From Pseudomonadota bacterium (GTDB lineage: Bacteria > Myxococcota_A > Polyangia > Polyangiales > JAFGIB01), in NCBI GenBank assembly GCA_017881185.1, contig JADGRE010000013.1, positions 1-49,657 of the forward strand: 49,657 nucleotides of DNA. Reading direction: 5' to 3'. Each line of letters starts with the position of its first letter. Position 1 is the stretch's first letter. Below, piece after piece: positions 17,779 to 25,320 of this stretch. A program made the position numbers and the translations under genes. The notes under the pieces were generated by a model. That model was not told the DNA's origin. It ran no database searches and saw only the letters and a list, made by a program, of their open reading frames with translations.

Positions 17779-19389
17779 TCAACCTTCGAGCAAGCGCCGC
17801 GCGATCACGTCGGCTTGAATCTCGTTCGCACCTTCGAAGATCGACAGCACGCGCGCATCCACGAGTAGGCGCGAGGCGGTGTACTCCTCGGCGAAGCCGT
17901 TGCCGCCGTGGATCTGCACGTCGGCGTCGGCGCCTTCCCAGGCGGCGCGCGTGGCCAAGAGCTTGGCCATGCCGGCCTCGAGATCGCAGCGGCGCTCCTT
18001 GTCTTTTTCGCGTGCGGCGAAATAGGTCAGCTGACGTGCGGCCTGCACGCGCACCACCATGCGGCCGAGCTTGCGGCCCACGCGGCCGAACTCTGCGATG
18101 GGCTTGCCGAACTGGATGCGCTCGTGCGCGTAGCGCATGGCTTCGTTGAGCGCGGCCTGTGCCACACCCACGCCGCGCGCCGCAGTCTGAATGCGCGCGC
18201 TCTCGAAGGTGATCATCAGCTGACGAAACGCTTTGCCTTCGACGTCGCCGAGCAGCGAGTCCGCGGGTAGCTTGAAGCCGTCGAACGACAGCTCGTACTC
18301 CTTCATGCCGCGGTAGCCGAGCACCTTGATCTCCGTGCCGGTGAGCCCTGCGTCCACGAACTCCTTGCCGGGCAGGTCTTGGCCGCGGGTCTTGGGCGCC
18401 AGGAACATCGACAGGCCGTTGGCGCCGTCGTCCTGCGGATTGGTGCGCGCGAGCAAGGTCATCAAGTCGGCGCGCACGGCGTGCGTGATCCAGGTCTTCG
18501 CGCCGGTCACCACGTAGGAGCCGTCGGCCTGCTTCGTTGCGCGCGTCGTGATGTGCGCCAGGTCCGAGCCGTTGTTCGGCTCGGTGAACACCGCGGTGGG
18601 CAACACCTCGCCCGAGGCGAGCTTCGGCAGCCACTGCTGCTTCTGCTCGTCGGTGCCGCCGCCCATGATGAGCTCGGCGGCGATCTCCGAACGCGTGCCG
18701 AGCGAGCCCACGCCGATGTAGCCGCGCGACAGCTCTTCGGTGACCACGCACATCGCGACCTTGCCCAGGCCCAGGCCGCCCAGCGCCTCGGGGATGGTCA
18801 GCCCGAACACGCCCATCTCGCTCATCTGCTCCAAGATCTCCATGGGGATGAGCACATCTTTGCGATGGATCTCTTGCGCGCGCGGAATCACCTCTTGGTC
18901 GGTGAAGCGCGCGAACTGCAAACGGATGTCTTCGAGCGTGCTGTCGCCCAGCCCGAGCGCGCCGTAGCCGTGCTCCTTGGCGTGCTTGGCAATCGCCAGG
19001 TAGCTCTCGCTGCGCGCGTGCTCCGCGATGAAGCTCAGCACGGCCGGCGAGCGCACGGTCTTGTCCAGGTCGGCATCGGTGATGCCCAGCTCGTGGATGT
19101 CCACCGACTCGCACGCGCCCAGCTCGATGGCGCTGGCCACGCTGCGCGCGACCTCACCCACGTAGGTGGTCGCGATGCGCCGCTCGTAGTCCCCACCCAC
19201 GCGCTCCGACCACGCTGCCAGCTGGCGCGCGGCCTCGAGCTCGGTCGCCAGATACGCCAAGCCATGGGCGGCCACCTGCCGCGACTCGAGCTTGCCACGG
19301 TTGAGCTTGCCGCTGTCCATGACTTGCGCGCGCACTTGCGTGAGGGCGCGCTGGTAAAGCTCGGCGATGGCGTCTACGACCCGTTGCAT
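17779..19389 (-). CDS. mcd: (2S)-Methylsuccinyl-CoA dehydrogenase
   Basis: 536 residues. Mcd oxidises methylsuccinyl-CoA to mesaconyl-CoA in the ethylmalonyl-CoA pathway, using FAD and passing electrons to ETF. The acyl-CoA dehydrogenase core starts near residue 150 and carries FTEPNNGSDLAHI (FAD/substrate loop), VTGAKTWITHA, GYRGMKEYELSF, QFGKPIAEF and a C-terminal IHGGNGFAEEY with SIFEGANEIQ. The extra N-terminal region of about 150 residues distinguishes Mcd from ordinary acyl-CoA dehydrogenases of about 380 residues and fits the known Mcd length near 550. GGGAGAA lies 8 bases before the ATG. Head-to-head with ecm, which strongly supports the substrate assignment. A generic long acyl-CoA dehydrogenase is the alternative. 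Confidence 0.88.
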   Translation of the reverse strand: MQRVVDAIAELYQRALTQVRAQVMDSGKLNRGKLESRQVAAHGLAYLATELEAARQLAAWSERVGGDYERRIATTYVGEVARSVASAIELGACESVDIHELGITDADLDKTVRSPAVLSFIAEHARSESYLAIAKHAKEHGYGALGLGDSTLEDIRLQFARFTDQEVIPRAQEIHRKDVLIPMEILEQMSEMGVFGLTIPEALGGLGLGKVAMCVVTEELSRGYIGVGSLGTRSEIAAELIMGGGTDEQKQQWLPKLASGEVLPTAVFTEPNNGSDLAHITTRATKQADGSYVVTGAKTWITHAVRADLMTLLARTNPQDDGANGLSMFLAPKTRGQDLPGKEFVDAGLTGTEIKVLGYRGMKEYELSFDGFKLPADSLLGDVEGKAFRQLMITFESARIQTAARGVGVAQAALNEAMRYAHERIQFGKPIAEFGRVGRKLGRMVVRVQAARQLTYFAAREKDKERRCDLEAGMAKLLATRAAWEGADADVQIHGGNGFAEEYTASRLLVDARVLSIFEGANEIQADVIARRLLEG

Positions 19390-19534
19390 GGTGAGTGCTT
19401 CTCCCGTTGAAAATACAGACTGCGGCGGGGCTACATCCGCAACTTGTGACTTGGCGCCAAAAGCGCGCTAAAGGCCCTAGGATGAGGGCTTTGGATGTGC
19501 GATAGCACGGCCCCGTACCGGAGAGGAGCCGCCC
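19390..19534. promoter_or_regulatory. Shared divergent control region of mcd and ecm
   Basis: 145 bases between the two start codons. The centre carries a perfect 10-base palindrome TTGGCGCCAA (19451-19460). An inverted pair GCCCT/AGGGC lies at 19474-19478 and 19485-19489. Both are plausible operator sites for coordinated control of the two pathway genes; no regulator gene of a known EMC type adjoins. No confident -35/-10 pair was found for either direction. Confidence 0.4.
19521..19528 (+). promoter_or_regulatory. Ribosome binding site of ecm
   Basis: GAGAGGAG lies 6 bases before the GTG at 19535 and supports that non-ATG start. Confidence 0.65.
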
Positions 19535-21586
19535 GTGTCAAGCAGTGCTGGAAGCCACAAACCCGCCGACCCGCCCGCCGCTCAAAAGCAGCGCGAGCGC
19601 CCGTGGATCATGCGCACTTACGCTGGCCACAGCACGGCGGCCAAGTCGAACGAGCTGTACCGCACGAACCTCCAAAAGGGCCAGACCGGCTTGTCCGTGG
19701 CCTTCGATCTGCCCACCCAAACCGGTTACGACCCCGATCACTTGCTGTCGCGTGGTGAGGTCGGCAAGGTCGGCGTCCCCGTTTCGCACATCGGCGACAT
19801 GCGCGCGCTCTTCGCGGGCCTGCCGCTCGATCAGATGAACACCTCGATGACCATCAACGCGACGGCCCCGTGGCTGCTCGCGCTGTACATCGCGGTCGCA
19901 GAAGAGCAGGGCGTCGACAAGAAGCTCTTGCAAGGCACCACGCAGAACGATCTCGTCAAAGAGTACCTGTCGCGCGGCACCTACATTTTCCCGCCGGCCG
20001 CCTCGCTCAAGCTCACGGCGGACATCATCGCTTACACGGTGAACGAAGTCCCCAAGTGGAACCCCACCAACGTCTGCAGCTACCACTTGCAGGAAGCCGG
20101 CGCGACGCCGGTGCAGGAGCTGGCCTACGCGCTGTCCACCGCCATCGCCGTGCTCGACGCGTTGAAGACCGGCGGCCAGGTGCCCGCAGCCGAGATTCCC
20201 AAGGTGGTCGGTCGCATCTCGTTTTTCGTGAACGCCGGCATCCGCTTCATCGAAGAGACCTGCAAGATGCGCGCGTTCACCGCGCTGTGGGATCGCATCA
20301 CCAAGGAGCGCTACGGCGTGCAAGACGAGACCTTGCGGCGCTTCCGCTACGGCGTGCAGGTGAACTCGCTCGGCCTCACCGAGCCGCAGCCCGAGAACAA
20401 CATCCTGCGCATCGTGCTCGAGATGCTCGGCGTCACGCTCAGCAAAGACGCCCGCGCGCGGGCGTTGCAGCTGCCGGCCTGGAACGAAGCGCTCGGCCTG
20501 CCGCGCCCCTGGGACCAGCAGTGGTCGCTGCGCGCGCAGCAGATCCTCGCGTTCGAGAGTGATCTCCTGGAGTACGAAGACATCTTCGAAGGCTCGGTCG
20601 TGATCGAAGCGCAAGTGCGCAAGATGGTCGATGCCGCCTACCGCGAGATCCAAGACATCGAGGCGCGCGGCGGCGTGATCGAGGCCGTGGAGAGCGGCTA
20701 CTTGAAGCAGCGCCTGGTCGAGTCCAATGCCGCGCGCATCCGCGCCATCGAGAGCGGTCAGCAAGTGGTCGTCGGCGTCAACAAGTACACCGAGACCGCA
20801 GAGTGTCCGCTCACCAAAGACCTCGACGGCGCCATTCTCACGGTCGACCCCGAGGCCGAGCAGGCTGCGATCGCCGCCATCAAGAAGTGGCGCGCTGGTC
20901 GCGATGACGCCGCAGCCCGAGCCGCCCTGGCCAAGCTGCGCGCTGCAGTCGAGCAGGGCAAGAACATCATGCCGCCGTCCATCGAAGCGGCGAAAGCCGG
21001 CGTCACCACCGGTGAGTGGGCCGCTGCACTGCGCGACGTCATCGGTGAGTACCGCGCGCCCACGGGTGTGTCGGGTGCGCGTCTCGACCAAGGCGGTGCC
21101 GCCGTCAGCGGCAAGGAAACCGTCGAGGCGTTGCGCGCGCGCATCGCAGGTCTCGCCAAGACGCTCGGTCGCCGCCCCAAGATGCTGGTCGGCAAGCCCG
21201 GCCTCGACGGCCACAGCAACGGCGCCGAGCAGATCGCGCTCAAGGCGCGCGACGTCGGCTTCGAAGTGGTCTACGAAGGCATCCGCGTCACGCCCGAGCA
21301 GATCGTCGCCTCCGCCATCGAAGAAGGCGTGCACGTCATCGGCATCTCCATCCTCAGCGGCTCGCACATGGAGCTGGTGCCGCAAATCGTGGAGCAGCTG
21401 CGCCAGAAGGGCCTCGGCCACGTGCCGGTGGTCGTCGGCGGCATCATTCCCGAGAGCGATGCGCGCGCGCTCGAAGCCAAGGGTGTGGCCCGCGTGTACA
21501 CGCCCAAAGACTTCTTGCTCAACAACATCATGAGCGATCTCGTCGAGCTGGTGGCCAAGAGCGCCGGGGCGCATGCCGCCGCGTGA
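19535..21586 (+). CDS. ecm: Ethylmalonyl-CoA mutase
   Basis: 683 residues, a coenzyme B12-dependent mutase that converts ethylmalonyl-CoA to methylsuccinyl-CoA. The N-terminus RTYAGHSTAAKSNELYRTNL, then KGQTGLSVAFDLPTQTGYD and MNTSMTINATAPWLLALY, form the catalytic barrel. KWNPTNVCSYHLQEAGATP and RRFRYGVQVNSLGLTEPQPENN are characteristic of Ecm rather than methylmalonyl-CoA mutase. The C-terminal cobalamin domain has GLDGHSNG with the cobalt-ligand histidine near residue 560, followed by SGSHM and VVVGGIIP. The start is GTG at 19535, chosen by its ribosome site. The next gene, meaB, overlaps by 14 bases, and mcd is divergent across 145 bases. Known Ecm proteins are about 650-680 residues, so this is full-length. 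Confidence 0.94.
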   Translation: MSSSAGSHKPADPPAAQKQRERPWIMRTYAGHSTAAKSNELYRTNLQKGQTGLSVAFDLPTQTGYDPDHLLSRGEVGKVGVPVSHIGDMRALFAGLPLDQMNTSMTINATAPWLLALYIAVAEEQGVDKKLLQGTTQNDLVKEYLSRGTYIFPPAASLKLTADIIAYTVNEVPKWNPTNVCSYHLQEAGATPVQELAYALSTAIAVLDALKTGGQVPAAEIPKVVGRISFFVNAGIRFIEETCKMRAFTALWDRITKERYGVQDETLRRFRYGVQVNSLGLTEPQPENNILRIVLEMLGVTLSKDARARALQLPAWNEALGLPRPWDQQWSLRAQQILAFESDLLEYEDIFEGSVVIEAQVRKMVDAAYREIQDIEARGGVIEAVESGYLKQRLVESNAARIRAIESGQQVVVGVNKYTETAECPLTKDLDGAILTVDPEAEQAAIAAIKKWRAGRDDAAARAALAKLRAAVEQGKNIMPPSIEAAKAGVTTGEWAAALRDVIGEYRAPTGVSGARLDQGGAAVSGKETVEALRARIAGLAKTLGRRPKMLVGKPGLDGHSNGAEQIALKARDVGFEVVYEGIRVTPEQIVASAIEEGVHVIGISILSGSHMELVPQIVEQLRQKGLGHVPVVVGGIIPESDARALEAKGVARVYTPKDFLLNNIMSDLVELVAKSAGAHAAA

Positions 21587-22586
21587 AGCCGAGCCAGCGG
21601 TGAAGCTCGCAGCCGGCGTCGCCGCCGGCGACAAGGTGGCCGTCGCTGCCGCACTGAATCTCGTGGAAGACCGCCGCGCGCAGACGCGCAACGCGGTCGA
21701 CGCGTTGTTATGTGCGCTACGCACGCTGCGGCCACCGGGCTACGGACATCGCGTGGGTCTCACGGGCCCCCCGGGTGTGGGCAAGAGCACGCTCACCGCC
21801 GCGTTGGCGCGCGAATACCGCGCCCGCAGCCTGCGCGTGGGCGTGCTGGCAGTCGACCCGTCGAGCCTGCGCTCCGGTGGCGCTTTGCTCGGCGATCGTG
21901 CGCGCATGGCCTTCGACCCACAGGACGAAGGCCTCTTCGTGCGCTCGCTCGCGACTGCCGGCGACGCGGGCGGGCTCGCTTACGCGGCCAACGCCGGCGT
22001 CGCAGTACTCGCGACCGCTTACGATCGTGTGCTGGTCGAGACCACGGGCGTCGGCCAGACCGAGACCGACGTCGAGCACGTGGTCGACACGGTGTGCCTC
22101 GTGATCCAACCGGGCTCCGGCGATGTGCTGCAGTTCATCAAGGCCGGCATCATGGAAATCCCAGACGTCATCGTGGTCAACAAGGGCGATCACGGGAGGC
22201 TCGCTCAGCGCGCCGCCTCCGATCTCCAAGGCGCACTCGATCGCTTGCGACAGGCAGGGCTCGGCGGCGAGCAGAGCGCCTGGACCTTGCCGGTGCTGGT
22301 CACGAGCGCGCGCGATCGCACGGGCATCGACGCGCTCGCCGATGCGCTCCAGGCCCACCTCGCAAGCCGCACGCCGAGTGAGCGCGCCGAAAAGCGCAGC
22401 CGCGGTGCCGTGGCGTGGGCCGTGTCTCTATTGTCGCGTCAACATGGTGAGCACGCGCTCGACTTGCTCGGCGGCGCGCAGGCCGTACGTGCGCAAGCCA
22501 CGGACGCCTTGGCACGAGGCGCTACGCCGATCGGTGCCGCCGCCAGCCTGTCCGAGCGCTACCTGGCCGCCCTGCGCGCCGGCTGA
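21573..22586 (+). CDS. meaB: MeaB/ArgK-type G-protein chaperone of the B12 mutase
   Basis: 337 residues. MeaB proteins use GTP to gate delivery and protect the cobalamin cofactor of acyl-CoA mutases. The P-loop GPPGVGKS is at 65-72, followed by LAVDPSSLRSGGALLGDRAR and ETTGVGQTETDVEHVVDT (switch regions). The base-specificity motif is VNKGD where NKAD is usual, and it ends in a dimerisation helix. The ATG at 21573 overlaps the ecm stop by 14 bases; a GTG at 21600 is an alternative start. Tight linkage to ecm, with no methylmalonyl-CoA mutase genes here, argues that ethylmalonyl-CoA mutase is its client. Confidence 0.92.
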   Translation: MPPREAEPAVKLAAGVAAGDKVAVAAALNLVEDRRAQTRNAVDALLCALRTLRPPGYGHRVGLTGPPGVGKSTLTAALAREYRARSLRVGVLAVDPSSLRSGGALLGDRARMAFDPQDEGLFVRSLATAGDAGGLAYAANAGVAVLATAYDRVLVETTGVGQTETDVEHVVDTVCLVIQPGSGDVLQFIKAGIMEIPDVIVVNKGDHGRLAQRAASDLQGALDRLRQAGLGGEQSAWTLPVLVTSARDRTGIDALADALQAHLASRTPSERAEKRSRGAVAWAVSLLSRQHGEHALDLLGGAQAVRAQATDALARGATPIGAAASLSERYLAALRAG

Positions 22587-22890
22587 TCGGCCCGGTATCT
22601 CGGCAAATTCTTGGGCGAAATCATTGGGTTGACCCGGTGTACCCCGCTCGCGCCGGCTGAATGCCCAGGCGCATGACCCGTCGCAGCCAGGCAGGTGCAC
22701 GCCACCGGCCTGCACGAATTGCCCCTACTTTGGGTTGAATGGAAGCCCGCGACTCTGTACGAATTATGTACACCACTGCGCACAGGCAGCAGCACACCCA
22801 TCGCGGAGCAGCGTGGGGCTGGTTCTTGGTGGATTGGTTTTCGGCCGACCGGTCTTCGGTGGACCGGTCTTCGGTGGAATGGAGCAAGCA
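22587..22890. promoter_or_regulatory. 304-base gap with a palindrome and 15-base repeats
   Basis: No gene is supported here. Within it a perfect inverted repeat TGTAC-n7-GTACA spans 22756-22772 in the only AT-rich stretch, 16 bases after a TTGAAT (22735-22740). This reads as an operator or promoter candidate for the secreted-protein gene at 22891. Four 15-base repeats follow (separate entry). The first 150 bases show nothing I can assign. Confidence 0.4.
22817..22876. repeat. Four 15-base tandem repeats upstream of a start codon
   Basis: Two perfect copies of gaccggtcttcggtg at 22847-22861 and 22862-22876 are preceded by two diverged copies (22817-22831 and 22832-22846, about 10 of 15 bases shared with the perfect unit). 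Each perfect unit can fold into an ACCG/CGGT mini-hairpin. The array ends 4 bases before the GGAG ribosome site of the next gene. Confidence 0.8.
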
Positions 22891-23943
22891 ATGTCGTCAT
22901 CGCGAACGCTGTGGGTGTTGGCTCTGGTTTTGACGGCAACGGCGCTGAATGCGCCCGCAGTCGTGCGTGCGGACGACCCCGCCGTCGCGCAACGCTTGCA
23001 GACCCGCGGTGGGCTTCCAGCGGCTAGCGCCAAGCGCCTGGCAACCAAGCTCAGCCAGCGCATGGCGAAGTCAGCGGACAACACGGTACAGGCCACCGAT
23101 CCGCTGCGTGTCGCCGTGAGCCAAGCCCTCTTCCACTCCCCCGTCCCGCCCGACACCATGGGCGCCGCCAAGGTGCGTCTGCGTCTGTACGCGGGCCTCA
23201 ACGAGTGGACGCTGGGCGCGTTGTTCACGCCCAAGCCCGGCGCGATCGCGTCGTGTGTTCGCGACACCGGTGCCACCACGCCCGAGTGTGAGGCGTTGGT
23301 CGCTGCCGCCGGCAACACGAGCGTCGCCGACGCGCGCAACGTCGCCGGTGGCCCGCCCGTGGGCGCGGCGCCTGCATTCATGCCTGGGCCCGCGCCTGCC
23401 CAGGGCGGCGGTCGTTTCGGCGGCGGTGGTCGCTTCGGCGGTGCTGCGCCGGCCACTGCCACCTACGCTGCTGTCGCGCCGCAGCGCCCCATACCTGCGC
23501 GCGCCAGCTTCGGAGCGCAGCCGACGGCGGCGCGGCCGACGGCAGCCCAGCCGATGGCGGCGCGTCGGCAGCCCGTGTCAGCTGCATCGCAGAAGGAAGC
23601 GTACCGGCTGCAACGCGAGGCCTACCTCGCGCGCCAGAAGCAGCAGTTCGAAGAGCGCAAGCAGAAGCTCGAGGTCGCCGCCGCGTCCACGCCTGCGCCG
23701 GACGTCGGCGCGAGCATCGCGAAGTCTGCACCCGTTGCAGCTGCGCCCACCAAGAGCGCGCCGATGGGCAAAGCGGCGCCTGCCGCCGCAGCCGAAGAAG
23801 CTCCGGCGGCTGCAGGCGCGGACGAGGCCCCTGCCGAGGCAGCGCCGGCCCCTGCTGCCAAGGGCGGCGGCAAGCCAGCCCTCGACAACGACTTCCTCGA
23901 CGGTCTGCTCTCCGACCCGCTCGGCGGCAAGAAGAAGAAGTAG
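22891..23943 (+). CDS. Secreted Ala/Pro/Gly-rich low-complexity protein
   Basis: 350 residues, unrecognised. MSSSRTLWVLALVLTATAL begins a clear signal peptide, with cleavage expected after VVRA (residue 27). The following 110 residues or so look folded (VAQRLQTRGGLP to NEWTLGALF), with two cysteines (CVRDTGATTPEC). After that come GGGRFGGGGRFGG, PTAARPTAAQPMAARRQP, a charged helix rich in Gln/Lys/Glu near residues 230-255, and long Ala/Pro tracts ending in GGKKKK. GGAG 6 bases upstream sets the ATG at 22891 over an in-frame reading from 22735. It could be a periplasmic or envelope protein; no domain is claimed. Monocistronic and convergent with the next gene. Confidence 0.75.
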   Translation: MSSSRTLWVLALVLTATALNAPAVVRADDPAVAQRLQTRGGLPAASAKRLATKLSQRMAKSADNTVQATDPLRVAVSQALFHSPVPPDTMGAAKVRLRLYAGLNEWTLGALFTPKPGAIASCVRDTGATTPECEALVAAAGNTSVADARNVAGGPPVGAAPAFMPGPAPAQGGGRFGGGGRFGGAAPATATYAAVAPQRPIPARASFGAQPTAARPTAAQPMAARRQPVSAASQKEAYRLQREAYLARQKQQFEERKQKLEVAAASTPAPDVGASIAKSAPVAAAPTKSAPMGKAAPAAAAEEAPAAAGADEAPAEAAPAPAAKGGGKPALDNDFLDGLLSDPLGGKKKK

Positions 23944-24088
23944 GCGACGGGCTTAACACCTACACGGGCGAGATGTGCATCATGATGCCGAGCTCGTCGG
24001 TGCGAACTGCCCGTGATTGTGGCGCACGGCTGACCGGCGGGCAGCGGCGGGCCGCCAGCGTGCACCGGGCGACGGTGATGGGCGCCCG

Positions 24089-24847
24089 TCAGCGCAGCTC
24101 GAACGCGACCTTCGAGCAGCGCTTGGGCCTGGGCATGCGCAGGTTCGTGAGCTCGTCGAGCACGCAGCCCACCTTGTCTGCGGCTCGGACTTGACTGGGC
24201 ACCGCGCCGGCGGACAGCACGCGGCCGTTCGGGCCTATGTACGCCGTCACGTGGAACCACTCGCGCGGGCGCTTGACCTCGCAGGTGCGGAAGATCTTCG
24301 AAGTCCGTTTGCGCAGCACGGGCTCGAGTCGATCGGCATCGAAGTCGTCGGGCGTGCGACCGTTGACCGGATCCACCGTGAGGCCCCACTCGAACTTCGC
24401 GGTGGCTTGGCCTGCAGGCTTGGGAAAGACAGTGGTCGCGACCACGTCGGTGATGCACTGTTCCAGCGCGCGGTGGCCGATGTTCGACTCGAGCGGGTGC
24501 ACTTCTTCGACGCGTCCGTCGGGCGCCACCTTGAACGCGAAGCGGATGGCGCCGCTGACCCAGCGCAGACGCTTGCGGCTCTCGCCGATGCAGCCGTCGA
24601 GCGCAGGTTGGCGCTCGTCCATGGTCTGGTGGATGTCGTCCTTGTTGAGCGTGCCTGAGAGCCCCTTGATCTTCACCGTGGGCTTGGCGACCACGGGCGC
24701 GGGTGCTGGCTCGGGTAGGGGGCTGGGCTCTGCTGGGGCCACGGCTCGGGCCGGGGCGCGACGTGCAAGGGGCGCACTGCTGGCGCCGCACGCGCTGCAG
24801 ACGACGATCAGCAAGCAAAGCCCCCGGCTGCGCCACGTTCCGTACAC
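24089..24847 (-). CDS. Lipoprotein with two AgmX/TonB-C-like domains
   Basis: About 252 residues. The N-terminus has a hydrophobic stretch ending CLLIVVCSACGASS, a plausible lipoprotein signal with lipobox CSAC, then a Pro/Ala linker. Two copies of an AgmX-type fold follow. In the first, LDGCIGES, IRFAFKVAPDGRVEEV and ALEQCI recur; in the second, FRTCEV, VTAYIGPNGRVLSAG and VGCVLDEL occupy the same order. Each copy keeps the paired cysteines typical of these myxobacterial domains. AgmX-like proteins are associated with gliding or envelope transport; the actual role here is unknown. The GTG at 24847 is taken as start because it gives a proper signal peptide; the frame also has a GTG at 24952 overlapping the neighbouring gene. 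No good ribosome site. Confidence 0.7.
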   Translation of the reverse strand: MYGTWRSRGLCLLIVVCSACGASSAPLARRAPARAVAPAEPSPLPEPAPAPVVAKPTVKIKGLSGTLNKDDIHQTMDERQPALDGCIGESRKRLRWVSGAIRFAFKVAPDGRVEEVHPLESNIGHRALEQCITDVVATTVFPKPAGQATAKFEWGLTVDPVNGRTPDDFDADRLEPVLRKRTSKIFRTCEVKRPREWFHVTAYIGPNGRVLSAGAVPSQVRAADKVGCVLDELTNLRMPRPKRCSKVAFELR

Positions 24848-24917
24848 GACTGCCAGTGTGCCGGATGTTGCGCGCGCCGAGAAGCCCTGCTTGCCGACCG
24901 ACCCCAGTTCGTTACCT

Positions 24918-25187
24918 TCAGCTTTCGTAAGGAGAAATGCCGCGACGCTCACGTTCCCGGTGCACGGTCTGTCGCGTCACGCCTTCGCGTCGCGCGATTT
25001 CCGCGTCCGGCAGCTTGCCAAGACCGCGCCGGCTCCACTTCTTGTGCTTGGGCGGCTTGTTCGCCGGCTTGACGCCGAGCCTCAAGCGCGCCCGGCGCAC
25101 TGCGGTATGCGACACCCCCAGCCGCTCCGCTAACTCACGATCACTCACCTTGCCTAGACCAACCTTCTTCCAGTTCATCGGCTTCAT
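24918..25187 (-). CDS. Small protein of two tandem helix-turn-helix motifs
   Basis: 89 residues made almost entirely of a duplicated homeodomain-like helix-turn-helix. The first copy is GLGKVSDRELAERLGVSHTAVRRARLRLGV (written here as one motif over residues 10-39); the second, residues 55-84, repeats GLGKLPDAEIARREGVTRQ then TVHRERERRGI. The two are joined by a basic KPPKHKKWSRR linker. This is a DNA-binding protein by pattern, too small to hold an effector domain. The start is the ATG at 25187, with a second in-frame ATG three codons on. A 10-base inverted repeat lies directly upstream and may be its own operator. Unknown targets. Confidence 0.65.
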   Translation of the reverse strand: MKPMNWKKVGLGKVSDRELAERLGVSHTAVRRARLRLGVKPANKPPKHKKWSRRGLGKLPDAEIARREGVTRQTVHRERERRGISPYES

Positions 25188-25201
25188 CGGCCCTCTTGTG
25201 T

Positions 25202-25284
25202 GCAGGTGTCACGCCCCCGTCCGTGTGCACCTTGGGCAGCGTTGTAGCATGCAACGGTGCTGCGTTGGAAAGCTTGACACCTGC
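25202..25284. repeat. Inverted repeat upstream of the tandem-HTH gene
   Basis: GCAGGTGTCA (25202-25211) and its exact complement TGACACCTGC (25275-25284) enclose 63 bases. These contain a second nested stem, GCAGCGTTG (25236-25244) against CAAC and GCTGC (25252-25263, with a 3-base bulge). It could be an operator pair, a structured leader or a small mobile-type element. The remaining bases of this gap, up to the mch stop at 25321, show nothing more. Confidence 0.7.
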
Positions 25285-25320
25285 CACGCCCAAAGAAAGT
25301 TGGTAGGCGGTCAGCTGCCG

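Noticed and set aside
19538-21724. A 728-codon frame antisense to ecm
   Set aside because: Composition (Asp/His/Leu/Gly-rich) mirrors the codon bias of ecm and shows no recognisable domain.
19535-22586. Methylmalonyl-CoA mutase with its chaperone
   Set aside because: The single-chain length, the Ecm-like motifs (KGQTGLSVAFDLPTQTGYD, RRFRYGVQVNSLGLTEPQPE) and the adjacent mcd favour ethylmalonyl-CoA mutase.
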